This document shows positions 19,557 through 29,500 of a stretch of DNA of 64,000 bases, piece after piece (positions within the stretch are counted from its first letter, which is position 1; every line of letters starts with the position of its first letter). Location: positions 1 to 64,000 of the forward strand of contig JACRJY010000012.1 of NCBI GenBank assembly GCA_016235585.1. The letters run 5' to 3'. The notes beneath the pieces are model-generated. The model saw nothing but the letters and a program-made list of their open reading frames with translations, searched no databases and was not told where the DNA came from. A program made the translations under genes and the position numbers. The DNA is from Verrucomicrobiota bacterium. GTDB taxonomy: Bacteria > Verrucomicrobiota > Verrucomicrobiia > Limisphaerales > JACRJY01.

Positions 19557-20051
19557 ATGGTTTTCTTCAAGAAAAAAGCCGACCCGATTTCCGAGCACGC
19601 GCGCGAACTCAACGCCCGCATCGCCGCGCTGGAGGCGGAGATTCGCCAGCTCGATTCCCAGGCGGAAACCGCGACGGTGGTTCGCTCAAGATTCACGGTG
19701 CCGCAAACCGCACCGCGCCTGGCTCCGTCCCAACCCGCGCCCATCTTCGAGGAAGCGGTGTCCGGCCACGGCCCGCCGCCGGGCGAACCCGAAATCACGC
19801 CGTCGCATTTCAACGAACTCGGCGTCCGCAAGTTCGATCTCCTCGCCGTGTGGCGGCGTTTCAAGAATCATTTCTACGGCCCGCCGGTGAGCAACCCGAA
19901 GCTCGTCCGCTATCTCGCCAGCGGCGGTGTGCAGGGCCTGCGCCCGCTGCGCTACGAGAAGCGCGTTGCCCGCAACCGCACGCTCTTCCTGCTCGGCGTG
20001 CTGATTCTGGTTTTCTACGGACTCTTCGCGTTCCTGTTTCGGAACAACTAA
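19557..20051 (+). CDS. Short coiled-coil protein with C-terminal TM anchor, hypothetical
   Basis: ELNARIAALEAEIRQLDSQ; C-terminal TLFLLGVLILVFYGLFAFLFRNN; 9 nt after previous CDS. Confidence 0.65.
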   Translation: MVFFKKKADPISEHARELNARIAALEAEIRQLDSQAETATVVRSRFTVPQTAPRLAPSQPAPIFEEAVSGHGPPPGEPEITPSHFNELGVRKFDLLAVWRRFKNHFYGPPVSNPKLVRYLASGGVQGLRPLRYEKRVARNRTLFLLGVLILVFYGLFAFLFRNN

Positions 20052-20068
20052 AAAACTGTGAACTGATT

Positions 20069-20602
20069 ATGAAAACTTTTGAAATTCCCACCAGCGAGGG
20101 AACTTTCATCGTCACCTTCACCGACAAGGGGCTGGCGGAACTGCGTTTTCCAACCGGCGTTCGGAGGGACGAGCTCCGCGAGTCCCAAACTTCGCGGCAA
20201 ATGACAAAGTCGGGGACTCGCGTAGCTCGTCCCTCCGAAGCCGCCCTGCGCCAGTGGTTCAAGACGACCGAGGCCGTCTTGCTCGCGAGCCTCGCGGGCC
20301 GCGCGCCGAAAAAACTGCCGCCGCTCGATCTCTCGCATGGCACGGAGTTCCAGCGCGCGGTGTGGGACGTGCTGCGCGGCATCGCGCCGGGCCGCACGCT
20401 GACCTACGGCGAAGTGGCGGCAAAGATTCGCCGGCCCCGGGCTGTGCGCGCCGTCGGCGGCGCGTGCGGGGCGAACCCCGTGGCGGTGATTGTGCCGTGC
20501 CACCGCGTGCTGGCCGCGAACCGCAAGATCGGCGGCTTCTCCGGCGGGCTGGAGTGGAAGCGCAAACTGCTGGAAATCGAAGGCGCGCTTCCGCCTCAAT
20601 AA
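20069..20602 (+). CDS. ogt: Methylated-DNA--[protein]-cysteine S-methyltransferase
   Basis: GTEFQRAVWDVLRGIAPGRTLTYGEVA; active site VIVPCHRVLAANRKIGGFSGGLEWKRKLLEIEG. Confidence 0.93.
   Translation: MKTFEIPTSEGTFIVTFTDKGLAELRFPTGVRRDELRESQTSRQMTKSGTRVARPSEAALRQWFKTTEAVLLASLAGRAPKKLPPLDLSHGTEFQRAVWDVLRGIAPGRTLTYGEVAAKIRRPRAVRAVGGACGANPVAVIVPCHRVLAANRKIGGFSGGLEWKRKLLEIEGALPPQ
20161..20238. repeat. 78-bp palindromic element inside the ogt CDS
   Basis: tcggagggacgagctccgcgagtccc ... gggactcgcgtagctcgtccctccga; 26-bp arms, 25/26 match, 26-bp loop. Confidence 0.9.
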
Positions 20603-21627
20603 TTGTTCAGCACGTCAATCAGCTCCCGCAGCCGCCCGTAGTTTCGCCGGTTGAACTCGAAGGCGATGCGCCGGTGTTCCAGCGCCTCGCCGGCCTCTCG
20701 CTCCTCCGGCGCCGGCTCAACCACGCGGATTTTTTCGCCCGCGATGATGTCGGAAAAATCCTCGTTCAACGCCGCGAGCGCCGACGCCGTGGGCAGGTTC
20801 TTGAGCCGGATGACGAGCAGGTCGCGCACGTAGCGGCATGAGTGGTAGTTGCGGTAGAAGCGCGTGATCCATTTCACCGCCTGCTCGGCGTTGTCGGTGA
20901 TTTGATAGAGGTTCAAATCCTGCTCGCAGATGAGCTGGTTGCGGAGGAGATGTTCGCGGACGTTTTTGTCCCACGTTTTCCAGTAGGTGCCGCCGGGCCG
21001 GTCCACGAGCACGAGCGGCATGAGCTGGCTCTTGCCCGTCTGCATGAGCGTGAGCGCCTCGAAGGACTCGTCCATCGTGCCGAAGCCGCCGGGGAACAGC
21101 GCGAGGGCGTCCGAGTGGCGGATGAAGGTGAGCTTGCGCGTGAAGAAATACTTGAAGGTGACGAGCTTCTTGTCGCCCTCGATGATCGGGTTCGCGTTCT
21201 GCTCCCACGGCAGGCGGATGTTCGCGCCGAAGCTGCGCTCCGGCCCCGCGCCCTCGTGGCCCGCCTGCATGATGCCCGGCCCCGCGCCGGTGATGACCAT
21301 GAAGCCCGCGTCGGCGATCTTGCGCCCGAACTCCACCGCCTGCCGGTATTCCACCGAGTCCGGCTGCGTGCGCGCGGAGCCGAAAATCGTGACCTTGCGC
21401 GTGCCGGCGTAGGGCGCGAAGAGCTTGAAGGCGTAGCGCAATTCGCGCACCGCCGTCTGGATGACCAGCACGTCGCCGCGATCCTCCACGTCCTTGAGCA
21501 GCTTGAGCGCGTTCTCGACAAGGTCGGCGACAAGGTCGGGATTGTGGCCGCCGCCCTTGAGATCAATGAGATCGAAAATGCGGCGGCGCAACTCTGCGTC
21601 CGTTGGGGAACGACTGGGCTTGTCCAT
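20596..21627 (-). CDS. LOG family protein (TIGR00730-like)
   Basis: VTIFGSARTQPDS; GAGPGIMQAGHEGA; LFPGGFGTMDESFEALTLMQTGK (PGGxGTxxE). Confidence 0.85.
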   Translation of the reverse strand: MDKPSRSPTDAELRRRIFDLIDLKGGGHNPDLVADLVENALKLLKDVEDRGDVLVIQTAVRELRYAFKLFAPYAGTRKVTIFGSARTQPDSVEYRQAVEFGRKIADAGFMVITGAGPGIMQAGHEGAGPERSFGANIRLPWEQNANPIIEGDKKLVTFKYFFTRKLTFIRHSDALALFPGGFGTMDESFEALTLMQTGKSQLMPLVLVDRPGGTYWKTWDKNVREHLLRNQLICEQDLNLYQITDNAEQAVKWITRFYRNYHSCRYVRDLLVIRLKNLPTASALAALNEDFSDIIAGEKIRVVEPAPEEREAGEALEHRRIAFEFNRRNYGRLRELIDVLNNY

Positions 21628-21856
21628 GCGGTGAAGTTATCCAAGCCCCCCGGCATGGCGGCAACACAAAACCGCGCCCTGCTCCCGTTCTCCGAATAAA
21701 TCCACGGGGACACGGAGTTTTGAGCCACAGATGAAACACGGGCGTCCACGGCCCATGTGATGAAGGACATCCTCGCGGGAACTGTTTTTCCAACCGCCTC
21801 GAATTGAGGTGGCCGCTCGAGAACGTTTTCAAACAGTCTCAATCCCGCCGGCTGAA

Positions 21857-23008
21857 TTAAAGCTCTCCATTTGAACTTTCGCCGCCAAAACAAGTTTTCA
21901 ACTCCCCAAGCTGGTTTTCCGCATTCACTGACAGCACGCAGAAGTCCGCCAGCTGGCCCGCCTCCAGCGAAATTTTCAGCCCCATCAATTCGGCGGGCCG
22001 CAGCGAGAAGTGATCCCACACGTCCTGCCAGCGGCGGTCGAGCATCCGCGCCGCGCGGAACACGCCTTCGATGGGCCGCAGCGCCGAGCCGGCGAAGTTT
22101 GGTTTGCCCGGCTGCCGCACGATTTGATCCGCGCCGACTTCAAGCTCGATTTTGCCAATCGTGTAGCGGCCCGGTGGCGCGCCGGCGGCGGCCATCGCGT
22201 CGGTGGTGTAATAAATTTTCTTCGCGTCCACCACGCGATGCACAAGCCGGAACAGCGCGGGCGAAACGTGAAACGTGTCGGGAATCAGGCTCGGCGTGAG
22301 GCCGGGTGTCTCGAAGACGCGCCAAAGCACGTTGTCGTGCCGGTCAATCTGCTGCGGCAGCGCGTTGCCGAGGTGCGTGAAGCCCGTGGCCCCGGCCCGC
22401 ACCGCCGCGCGCATCGTGTCGGCGGAGGCGTTCGTGTGGCCGAGGCTGATGGTGATGCCGAGCGAGCGGGCGAGCGCGATGGCCTCGATGGCCCCGGCGC
22501 GCTCCGGCGCGAGCGTGAGCAGCAGCGGGTCGCCGCCGGTGACGGCGCGCAACTCGCGGATGTGCTCCGGCGTCGGGTCGCACATCACGTCGGGATTGTG
22601 CGCGCCCTTGAAGCCTAGTTCAGTCGAGAGGAACGGCCCTTCCACATGCCAGCCAACGATGGCGTGGCGCAGCTCGGCATTCGCATCGCGAAGTTTTTTC
22701 AAGTGCCGCAGCCGCGCAAGCAGCGCGTTCCACTCGTCGGTGATGAGCGTGAGCAGGAACAGCGGGCAGCCGTCGCGGCGCAACTGCCGCGCGGCGGCGA
22801 GCAGTTGCTCCGTGGTGAGGTTGTCCTGCTGGAAATCCACGCCGCCGTAGCCGTTGACCTGCAAGTCCACCAGCGGCGGCGCGAGCCACAGGCCGGGCGG
22901 CGGCGCGTCGTTCACGTTTTCGAGGCTGGTGATTTTCCCGGCCTGCCAGCGCAGGCGCACGGGCTGGCCGGTGGCGTAATGCCGGGCATGGAGGATTCCA
23001 TCATTCAT
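21857..23008 (-). CDS. nagA: N-acetylglucosamine-6-phosphate deacetylase
   Basis: DLQVNGYGGVDFQQ; GWHVEGPFLS..KGAHNP; SLGHTNASADTMRAAVRAGATGFTHLGNALPQ. Confidence 0.88.
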   Translation of the reverse strand: MNDGILHARHYATGQPVRLRWQAGKITSLENVNDAPPPGLWLAPPLVDLQVNGYGGVDFQQDNLTTEQLLAAARQLRRDGCPLFLLTLITDEWNALLARLRHLKKLRDANAELRHAIVGWHVEGPFLSTELGFKGAHNPDVMCDPTPEHIRELRAVTGGDPLLLTLAPERAGAIEAIALARSLGITISLGHTNASADTMRAAVRAGATGFTHLGNALPQQIDRHDNVLWRVFETPGLTPSLIPDTFHVSPALFRLVHRVVDAKKIYYTTDAMAAAGAPPGRYTIGKIELEVGADQIVRQPGKPNFAGSALRPIEGVFRAARMLDRRWQDVWDHFSLRPAELMGLKISLEAGQLADFCVLSVNAENQLGELKTCFGGESSNGEL

Positions 23009-23018
23009 GTTCAAACTG

Positions 23019-23078
23019 GTAGGGATGCGCTGCTGCGCGTCCCCAAAATACACGGACACGCGGCAGCGTGTCCCTGCC
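23019..23078. repeat. Nested inverted repeat between nagA and nagB
   Basis: ggtagggatgcgctgctgcgcgtcccc ... ggacacgcggcagcgtgtccctgcc; two hairpins plus outer arms. Confidence 0.7.
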
Positions 23079-23188
23079 AAACAAAATGGTTGCCCAACAC
23101 GGCTTGCATTGGACTCGCCTGATTCGTAGCCTCGACCACCGCTTTGATTCGAGAAAAATCGCGGGAAAAATTGGATTCACCCACGGTC

Positions 23189-23959
23189 ATGGCCGCACCG
23201 GTAAAAACTTTTTCAGTGGACGCCCTGCAGGTTGCCGTCTTCGGCAGCGCGGAGGATTTTTTCACCACCGCCGCCGGGCACGCCCGGCAGCAGCTCGCCA
23301 CGGCCATCGCGGAGCGTGGGGCCGCCGCCGCGATTCTCGCCACGGGCAACTCGCAGCTTCAATTCCTCGACACGCTCGCGCGGCTCGGTGGCGTGGACTG
23401 GCCGCGCGTCACGCTCTTCCACATGGACGAGTATCTCGGCCTCGGCGCGGAGCATCCGGCGAGCTTCATCCGCTACATGAGGGAGCGCGTGGAAAGCCGC
23501 ATGAAGCCGGGGAAATTCCACTTCCTGCGCGGCGACACGCCGGACGCGGACGCGGAATGCCGCCGCTACGAAACGCTGCTGCGCGCGCAGCCCATTGACC
23601 TGTGCTGCCTTGGCGTGGGTGAGAACGGCCACCTCGCCTTCAACGACCCGCCGGTCGCGGACTTCCACGACCCGCGCTGGGTGAAGGTCGTCCCGCTCGA
23701 CGAGACGAACCGCAAACAGCAGGCGGGCTACGGCCATTTCAAGTCGCTCGACGACGTGCCGCGCGCGGGAATCACGCTGACGATTCCCGCGCTGGTCGCG
23801 GCGCGCAAAGTCCTCTGCCTCGCGCCGGGGAAGTCCAAGGCGGCCATCATCCGCCGGATGTTGCGCGAGCCGGTGGGCACGGCGTGTCCGGCGAGTGTGC
23901 TGCGCCAGCAACCGCAGGCGTTGCTGCTGCTGGATGGGGAGTCGGCGAGTTTGCTGTGA
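23189..23959 (+). CDS. nagB: Glucosamine-6-phosphate deaminase family protein
   Basis: LATGNSQLQFLDTLA; LFHMDEYLGLGAEHPASFIRYMRE; CLGVGENGHLAFNDPP; divergent from nagA. Confidence 0.85.
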   Translation: MAAPVKTFSVDALQVAVFGSAEDFFTTAAGHARQQLATAIAERGAAAAILATGNSQLQFLDTLARLGGVDWPRVTLFHMDEYLGLGAEHPASFIRYMRERVESRMKPGKFHFLRGDTPDADAECRRYETLLRAQPIDLCCLGVGENGHLAFNDPPVADFHDPRWVKVVPLDETNRKQQAGYGHFKSLDDVPRAGITLTIPALVAARKVLCLAPGKSKAAIIRRMLREPVGTACPASVLRQQPQALLLLDGESASLL

Positions 23960-23965
23960 GCGCAC

Positions 23966-24121
23966 TTTGGAGTGCGCGGACTTGTCCGCGCTTTTGGCAG
24001 GCGACTTGTCGCTGTCGAACTGCGCGGCGCGGGGTTATCCACCGAGCCGCTGAGACGCGGCTTTGCCTGGCCGACAAGTCAGCCCGGCAGTCAAAGCGGT
24101 GACAAGTCACCGCACTCCAAA
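23966..24121. repeat. 156-bp inverted-repeat element with internal hairpins
   Basis: Outer arms tttggagtgcg/cgcactccaaa; inner hairpins gcgcgga-cttg-tccgcgc and gcggtga-caag-tcaccgc. Confidence 0.8.
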
Positions 24122-24175
24122 TCGTTTCTTCAAAGTCATTGAACTGTCCGGCGAAGTTTCCCAAGATGCCCGCCT

Positions 24176-24898
24176 ATGGGCGCTCAATGGAAACAGGCGG
24201 GCCGCGAGGCCAACGCGCAGAAAAAAGGCCAGATGGTCGTCAAGCTCGTCCGCGAAATCATGGTCGCGGCCAAGCTCGGCGGCGCCGACCCTGACTGCAA
24301 CGCCCGGCTCGCCGCCGCCGTTGAGAAGGCCAAGAAGGCCAGCGTCTATCGCGACACCATCGAGCGCGCCATCAAGAAGGGCGCGGGCATCGGTGACGAG
24401 GCGGTGACTTACGAGACGGTGGTTTATGAGGGCTTCGCGCCGCACAAGGTGCCCGTCGTCGTCGAGTGCCTCACCGACAACCGCAACCGCACCGCGCCGG
24501 AAATCCGCCGGCTTTTCACCGCCGGCTCGCTCGGCCAGCCCGGCAGCGTCGGCTTTTTCTTCAACCACTGCGGCGTGGTCGAGGCCACGCACGAGGACGC
24601 GAACCGTGACGCCGAGGGCGACGCCATCGAGGCGGGCGCGCAGGAGATCGAATCGCTGGAAGCCAGCGAAGTGCCGGAGGGGCAGAAGGGCGCGCGCTTC
24701 ATCACCGAGATCAAGGATCTCGACACGGTTTCCAAGGCGTTGAAGGCGGCGGGCTGGAAGATTCTCGCGGCGGAAATCCGTTACGTCGCCAAGAACTTCA
24801 CCGAGCTGTCCGACGCGCACCGCAAGGATGTGGAAAACTTCCTCACCGCCCTCGACGACCACGACGACGTGCATCGCGTCTATGCGGCGTTGAAGTGA
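24176..24898 (+). CDS. yebC: YebC/PmpR family DNA-binding protein
   Basis: VKLVREIMVAAKLGGADPDCNARLAAAVEKAKKASVYRDTIERAIKKGAG; VVECLTDNRNRTAPEIRRLF. Confidence 0.92.
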   Translation: MGAQWKQAGREANAQKKGQMVVKLVREIMVAAKLGGADPDCNARLAAAVEKAKKASVYRDTIERAIKKGAGIGDEAVTYETVVYEGFAPHKVPVVVECLTDNRNRTAPEIRRLFTAGSLGQPGSVGFFFNHCGVVEATHEDANRDAEGDAIEAGAQEIESLEASEVPEGQKGARFITEIKDLDTVSKALKAAGWKILAAEIRYVAKNFTELSDAHRKDVENFLTALDDHDDVHRVYAALK

Positions 24899-24996
24899 GC
24901 CAGCACGGGTGCAGTTCGGACGTTTCCTCCGGTGCCCCGGCGGGGCAGACTGGATTGAGGGCCGGTGAATCAGGGAGGGCGAACAAGTAAATCTTC

Positions 24997-26343
24997 TTAC
25001 CCGCCGACTCTGACGCCCTTTATTCGCAGCCGCTGTTCCAAGTCCACGGGCACTGTAAATGCCAATGCCTTGCCTGCCTTTCGCTGTTCCAACAGACCGC
25101 GTTCAGCAAGCCCCAACAGATCCAAGCGGGCGGTGTCATAAGCGATTCCGTGGCGCGCCATGTGTCCGGCGATGTTGTAACTGAAACCCGGATGCCGGAT
25201 GGCGTGTGCCAGCACCGCCTGCTGGCGGTGGTTCAAGTCGGGATGTCCTTGAAGAACCGCCATCGTTGCTCGCGTCTCCTTCGACTTGCGCGCAACATAG
25301 TCGTGCAGTTCGATCAGTGCCTTCTTAATCACCTCGGCTTGATGAATGATGAAATAGGTCAGATCGTTGTCATCTGTTTCGGTGTGCAAAAAGGCGGTCC
25401 CATATTGCACCGGCGCTTTGCGGAGAATTTGAGAGATGGAAATGAACTCAAACAGCCAGTAGCCCGAATGCAGCATCAACCAATAAAACAAAGCTCGTGC
25501 CGTTCGACCGTTCCCGTCCACGAACGGATGGTCGTATGCGAGCCAGAAATGCAGAATGATGCCGCGAACAACCGGATGGATGAAGTAGTCAGGCGACTTC
25601 GCGTTGGCAAAGTCACACATCAACTCCAGCCGCTTCGCCAGTTCACCGGCAGGCGGAGGCGTGTGAAACACGTTTCCCTCCATGTCGGACACGTTGATGT
25701 TCTCGTTAGCTAACCGAAGCCGCCCAACTCCGTCCGCGATGTCGAGCGTGCCTCCCGATATTTCGCGGTGAACTTGAAACACCAGTTCCGGCGTCAGCGG
25801 ACTGTCCTTCCACTCCATGATGCGCTGCATCGTCAGGTAGTTGTTGACGATCATCCGCTCGCTGCGGTCGCGCGGCTTCCGTCCTTCAGCCAACATCTTC
25901 TTGGCGACCTCGCGTGTTGTGGCCGCGCCTTCCAACTGACTTGAGGTGATGGCCTCCTCCATCAGCGAGCGCACAAGATAACGATCTCGTTCTTCGGGAT
26001 TGGTGACCGGTTCCGGGATTTCGATAAGAGTCCCGCCGTTGCGGTCAATCTGGTGCAGTAATTCGACGACTACCTCCGGCATCCCGAAAGCGAAACACTC
26101 ATCCGCCTTATCCCGCAGTGGCACTCGGCGCTGGTTGCCCATGCGCTGAAACTTCAACGCGAGCCACCAGTCTTCGTGTGTGCAGCCCTTCGGCGGCGAC
26201 CGATGTTTCAATTCGTCCCAATGAAAGTATCGCGATAGGCAACGAAGGTCTGCCTGCGCTTCAAATACCAGCTTCATGCGCGACGGATCCTTGAGACGCG
26301 CTATAAGCTTGTCCAGTGGTGGTGGCGATTCGGGAATTCGCAT
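24997..26343 (-). CDS. Fic/DOC family protein (AMPylase-like)
   Basis: HPFVDGNGRTARALFYW (HxFxxGNGRxxR) and candidate inhibitory motif SSQLEGA (SxxxEG). Confidence 0.92.
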   Translation of the reverse strand: MRIPESPPPLDKLIARLKDPSRMKLVFEAQADLRCLSRYFHWDELKHRSPPKGCTHEDWWLALKFQRMGNQRRVPLRDKADECFAFGMPEVVVELLHQIDRNGGTLIEIPEPVTNPEERDRYLVRSLMEEAITSSQLEGAATTREVAKKMLAEGRKPRDRSERMIVNNYLTMQRIMEWKDSPLTPELVFQVHREISGGTLDIADGVGRLRLANENINVSDMEGNVFHTPPPAGELAKRLELMCDFANAKSPDYFIHPVVRGIILHFWLAYDHPFVDGNGRTARALFYWLMLHSGYWLFEFISISQILRKAPVQYGTAFLHTETDDNDLTYFIIHQAEVIKKALIELHDYVARKSKETRATMAVLQGHPDLNHRQQAVLAHAIRHPGFSYNIAGHMARHGIAYDTARLDLLGLAERGLLEQRKAGKALAFTVPVDLEQRLRIKGVRVGG

Positions 26344-26346
26344 GAC

Positions 26347-26440
26347 AACTACCGATTAATTACCGATTCATACGAAATCGGTAAAATAGGCGCAAGAGCA
26401 AACTACCGATAAAAGATAAAACGGTAGCAAGTCGGTAGTT
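26347..26440. promoter_or_regulatory. Candidate operator region of the Fic gene: reiterated TACCGAT/ATCGGTA motifs
   Basis: taccgat at 26350, 26361, 26404; atcggta at 26377; related cggta(g) at 26422 and 26432; locally AT-rich, immediately upstream of the Fic start. Confidence 0.5.
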
Positions 26441-26544
26441 GATCTGACCACAGTCTAGCGTGGAAGGGGTCTAGCTCCACCACGACCCGTTGGGTGCGGC
26501 GGATCTGTTGCCGAACTTGTCGAGCTGGAACGCCGGCTCCCCCT

Positions 26545-29500
26545 TCACATCACCGCCGCCAGTTCCGCCCCGATCAGTTCCTTCGTCTTCGCCTTCGCAT
26601 CCGCGAGTTGCACTTCGCCCTTGTCGAGCTTGGCGAGGAAGGCTTTCTGGGCGAGGTAGTCTTTGTTCACCACACCGGCTTTGCTCTGGAGCATACGCCA
26701 GGCTTTGCGGCGTTCGATGGCGAAGAGGACCATCTGCCGCGTGACGGCGTAGTATTTGAACTTCCCGTTGATCTCCGCCTTGATGTAGGTGCCGAAGTTC
26801 GGGACGAAGCTGCGGTGCTTCGGGTCGAACACGCGGCGATGGATGACATCGTCCTGCGTGATGAAGAGGAGCATGTCATCGAAGGGGACAAGCTTCGCGG
26901 CTTCCTCCTCGGTGATACTCTTCACGTGCTTGCGGAAGCGGCCCTCGGTGATGGCCCAGTGCGCCACGCTGTAATTGTATTCCTCGCCGTTGCTGGCGTA
27001 TTTCGTGCGCCACCAGTCGCGGTCGGTGCTCGGGTTGCCCTTGAGGTCGAAGGCTTCCTGCGAGGTCTCGCCCTTGCGCGGGTTGAAGACGAACTCCGGC
27101 ATGCCGCGCGCGTCGCGGACCATCTTGGCCTGGTCGGCGCTCATGTTGTCGCCCACGCCGTGCTCCGGCTGGCAGGTGGTGTAGCACTGGTAGAACGCAG
27201 TGCCGCGATACTCCAGTCCGTCGAGCATGGCCTTGTAGAGCTTGGCCGCGTTGGCGATGGAAACCTGCGCGACGAACGGCGAGCCGTGTCCGCTGGTGAA
27301 CGCCTCGGAGACGTTCTTCTTCTCAATCAACTTGCCCTGCGACGCGACGCCGAACTGGTTCATGTCGTAACCGCCGAGCATCGTCGAGCTGTCGGAGTTC
27401 TGGCCGCCGGTGTTCGAGTAAACCTGCGTGTCGAGCATCAGAATTTTGATGTTCGGGCGGTTCTGCAACATGACCTTGGAGACATTCTGGAAGCCAATGT
27501 CGCCGAGCGCGCCGTCGCCGCCGATGACCCAGACCTTGGGGAGTTCCTTGATTTCCTGCTCGGTCATGAGCGCGTCATCAAGGTGCGTGAGGGTGAAGTA
27601 TTCCGCCGCGCTCGCGACGTTCTCCGTGCGGTCGAGCAGCATGTCGGTGAGGCGCTCGGGCACAACGGAACTGCGCGCGTGATGGACGATGACCGACTCG
27701 GCCATGAGCCACGAAATCGTGGAGCCATCCTGGAAGAGCGAGTTCATCCACGGATACGGATGCGGATTCGACGGCGGCGTGGAGCCATACACGGTGTTAC
27801 AGCCGGTGCTCGCGCCCATCATCATCACGGACATGCCGTTCGCGCGACGGCCGTCCACGGCCTGGAGGTCTTTGTGATTGAACGCGTCCTGCTTCAACAC
27901 GGCCACGAGTCCGCCAATCAACTGCTCGTCCGTGATGGCCCCATGCTTCGCTTCGTAATCAGCGATGCGCTTCGCGGTGTCGTCGTCGTTCTCGCCGCCT
28001 AGCCCGATGATGACGTGGGCGAACGTGGTGCGGAACAATTGATACTCGGCCTCGTCGCGAGCCTTGAGCGCCGCGAGTTTCTGTGCGCCTTCCTTCTCAA
28101 GACGTTCGGCTTTGGCGCGGAGGCGGTCGGCCTTCTTGTGATAGAGCGGCCGCATGTAAGCCTCGGTCGTGCTGGCCACGGCGCGGAGGATGGATTTCTC
28201 GCCGCAGCCGGCGCACGCGCCGTCGCCGGAGACGAGCGCCTCGTAATTGCGCCGCACCATGAGGTGATTGCGCAGCGCGGCCTCGCGGGAATTGGCGGCG
28301 TCGCTGTCGTTGTAGAGGCCGAGGAATTTCTGCGGCGTGTCGGGCATCAATCGCGAGAAAATCTGTGCGGTCGTGAGGTCGGCGTTGAGTTCCTCCGTCT
28401 CGCGCGTCATGCGCAACGCGTCGTGGTCGCCGCAGACTTGCACGCATTCGCCGCAGCCTTTGCAAAGGTCGCTGACGAAAATGGAGAACAGGCCGCCGGC
28501 GCCCGGCGTCTTGGTTTCGAGCGAACGGAAGATGGCCGGGACGTTCGAGTAGGCAAGCGGCAGCTTGGCAATGATGCCGGTGAACTCAGCCTTCGCGGCG
28601 TCCGCGATGCCGGCCAGCGCGGTGACTTCGGCGGCGATGATGTCCTTGAACGGCACGTTGGTCTTGGCCTTCACGGACTCGCTCATCTTGGCGCGCGCGC
28701 GCGTCTCGATGCCGGGGAGTTCGTTGAGCACCTTCTTCCGCTCGGCGGTGTCCTTGATGTAATTGACCGCGGCGGTCTTGAGCACGGTCGCGACGTCCTG
28801 CGCCATGTTGGGCAGCGCGGTGTCGGGACAGGCGGTGATGCACTCCATGCATTGCGTGCAATTCTCCGCGATGTAAACCGGCGTCTCGCGGCGCGCGACA
28901 TACTTGGACTGCGTCAGGCCCGTGCCCGCGCCCATGACGCCCACGGACGCAAACGCGCCGGCGGGTTGGTGGTAGCCGAGGCCCGCGCGGAATTCGCTGT
29001 CGAACTTGGCCAATGATTGCAACGGAATGCGCGACTGCTGCGCCGGTGGCGTCGGAACACCACCGCACGCCGTGCCGCAACCGGCCGTCGGGAGCAAGTC
29101 GTGCTGGCCGAGCGGGAGCACCGGCGGATTGCGCATCGAGGAGCGGTCGGGGTCGGCGGATTCGCCGTATTTGATTTCCACCACGCGCGAGAAGCCCTCG
29201 GTCATCACCGTCATGTTCGAGGTGACGACGGCGTCGCCGAAGCGTCCGAACTTTTTCTGATACTGCTTCTGCACGCTCTCCAGAAATTTGTCCTCGCTGA
29301 TGCCGAATTCCTGAAGGAACGGGCTGACGCGGAAGAACGCGCCGAGGAATGAATTGCCCTGCATGCGCAGTTGCAGCTCGGTCTGCTTGGTCGCCTTTCG
29401 TGCGATGTCGAAGCCGGGCAGGATGAAGACGCGGATGCCGTTCTCCTTCACGAACTGGCGATACTTGGCCGGGATGCGCGTCCAGGCCGTCTCAGGCGAG

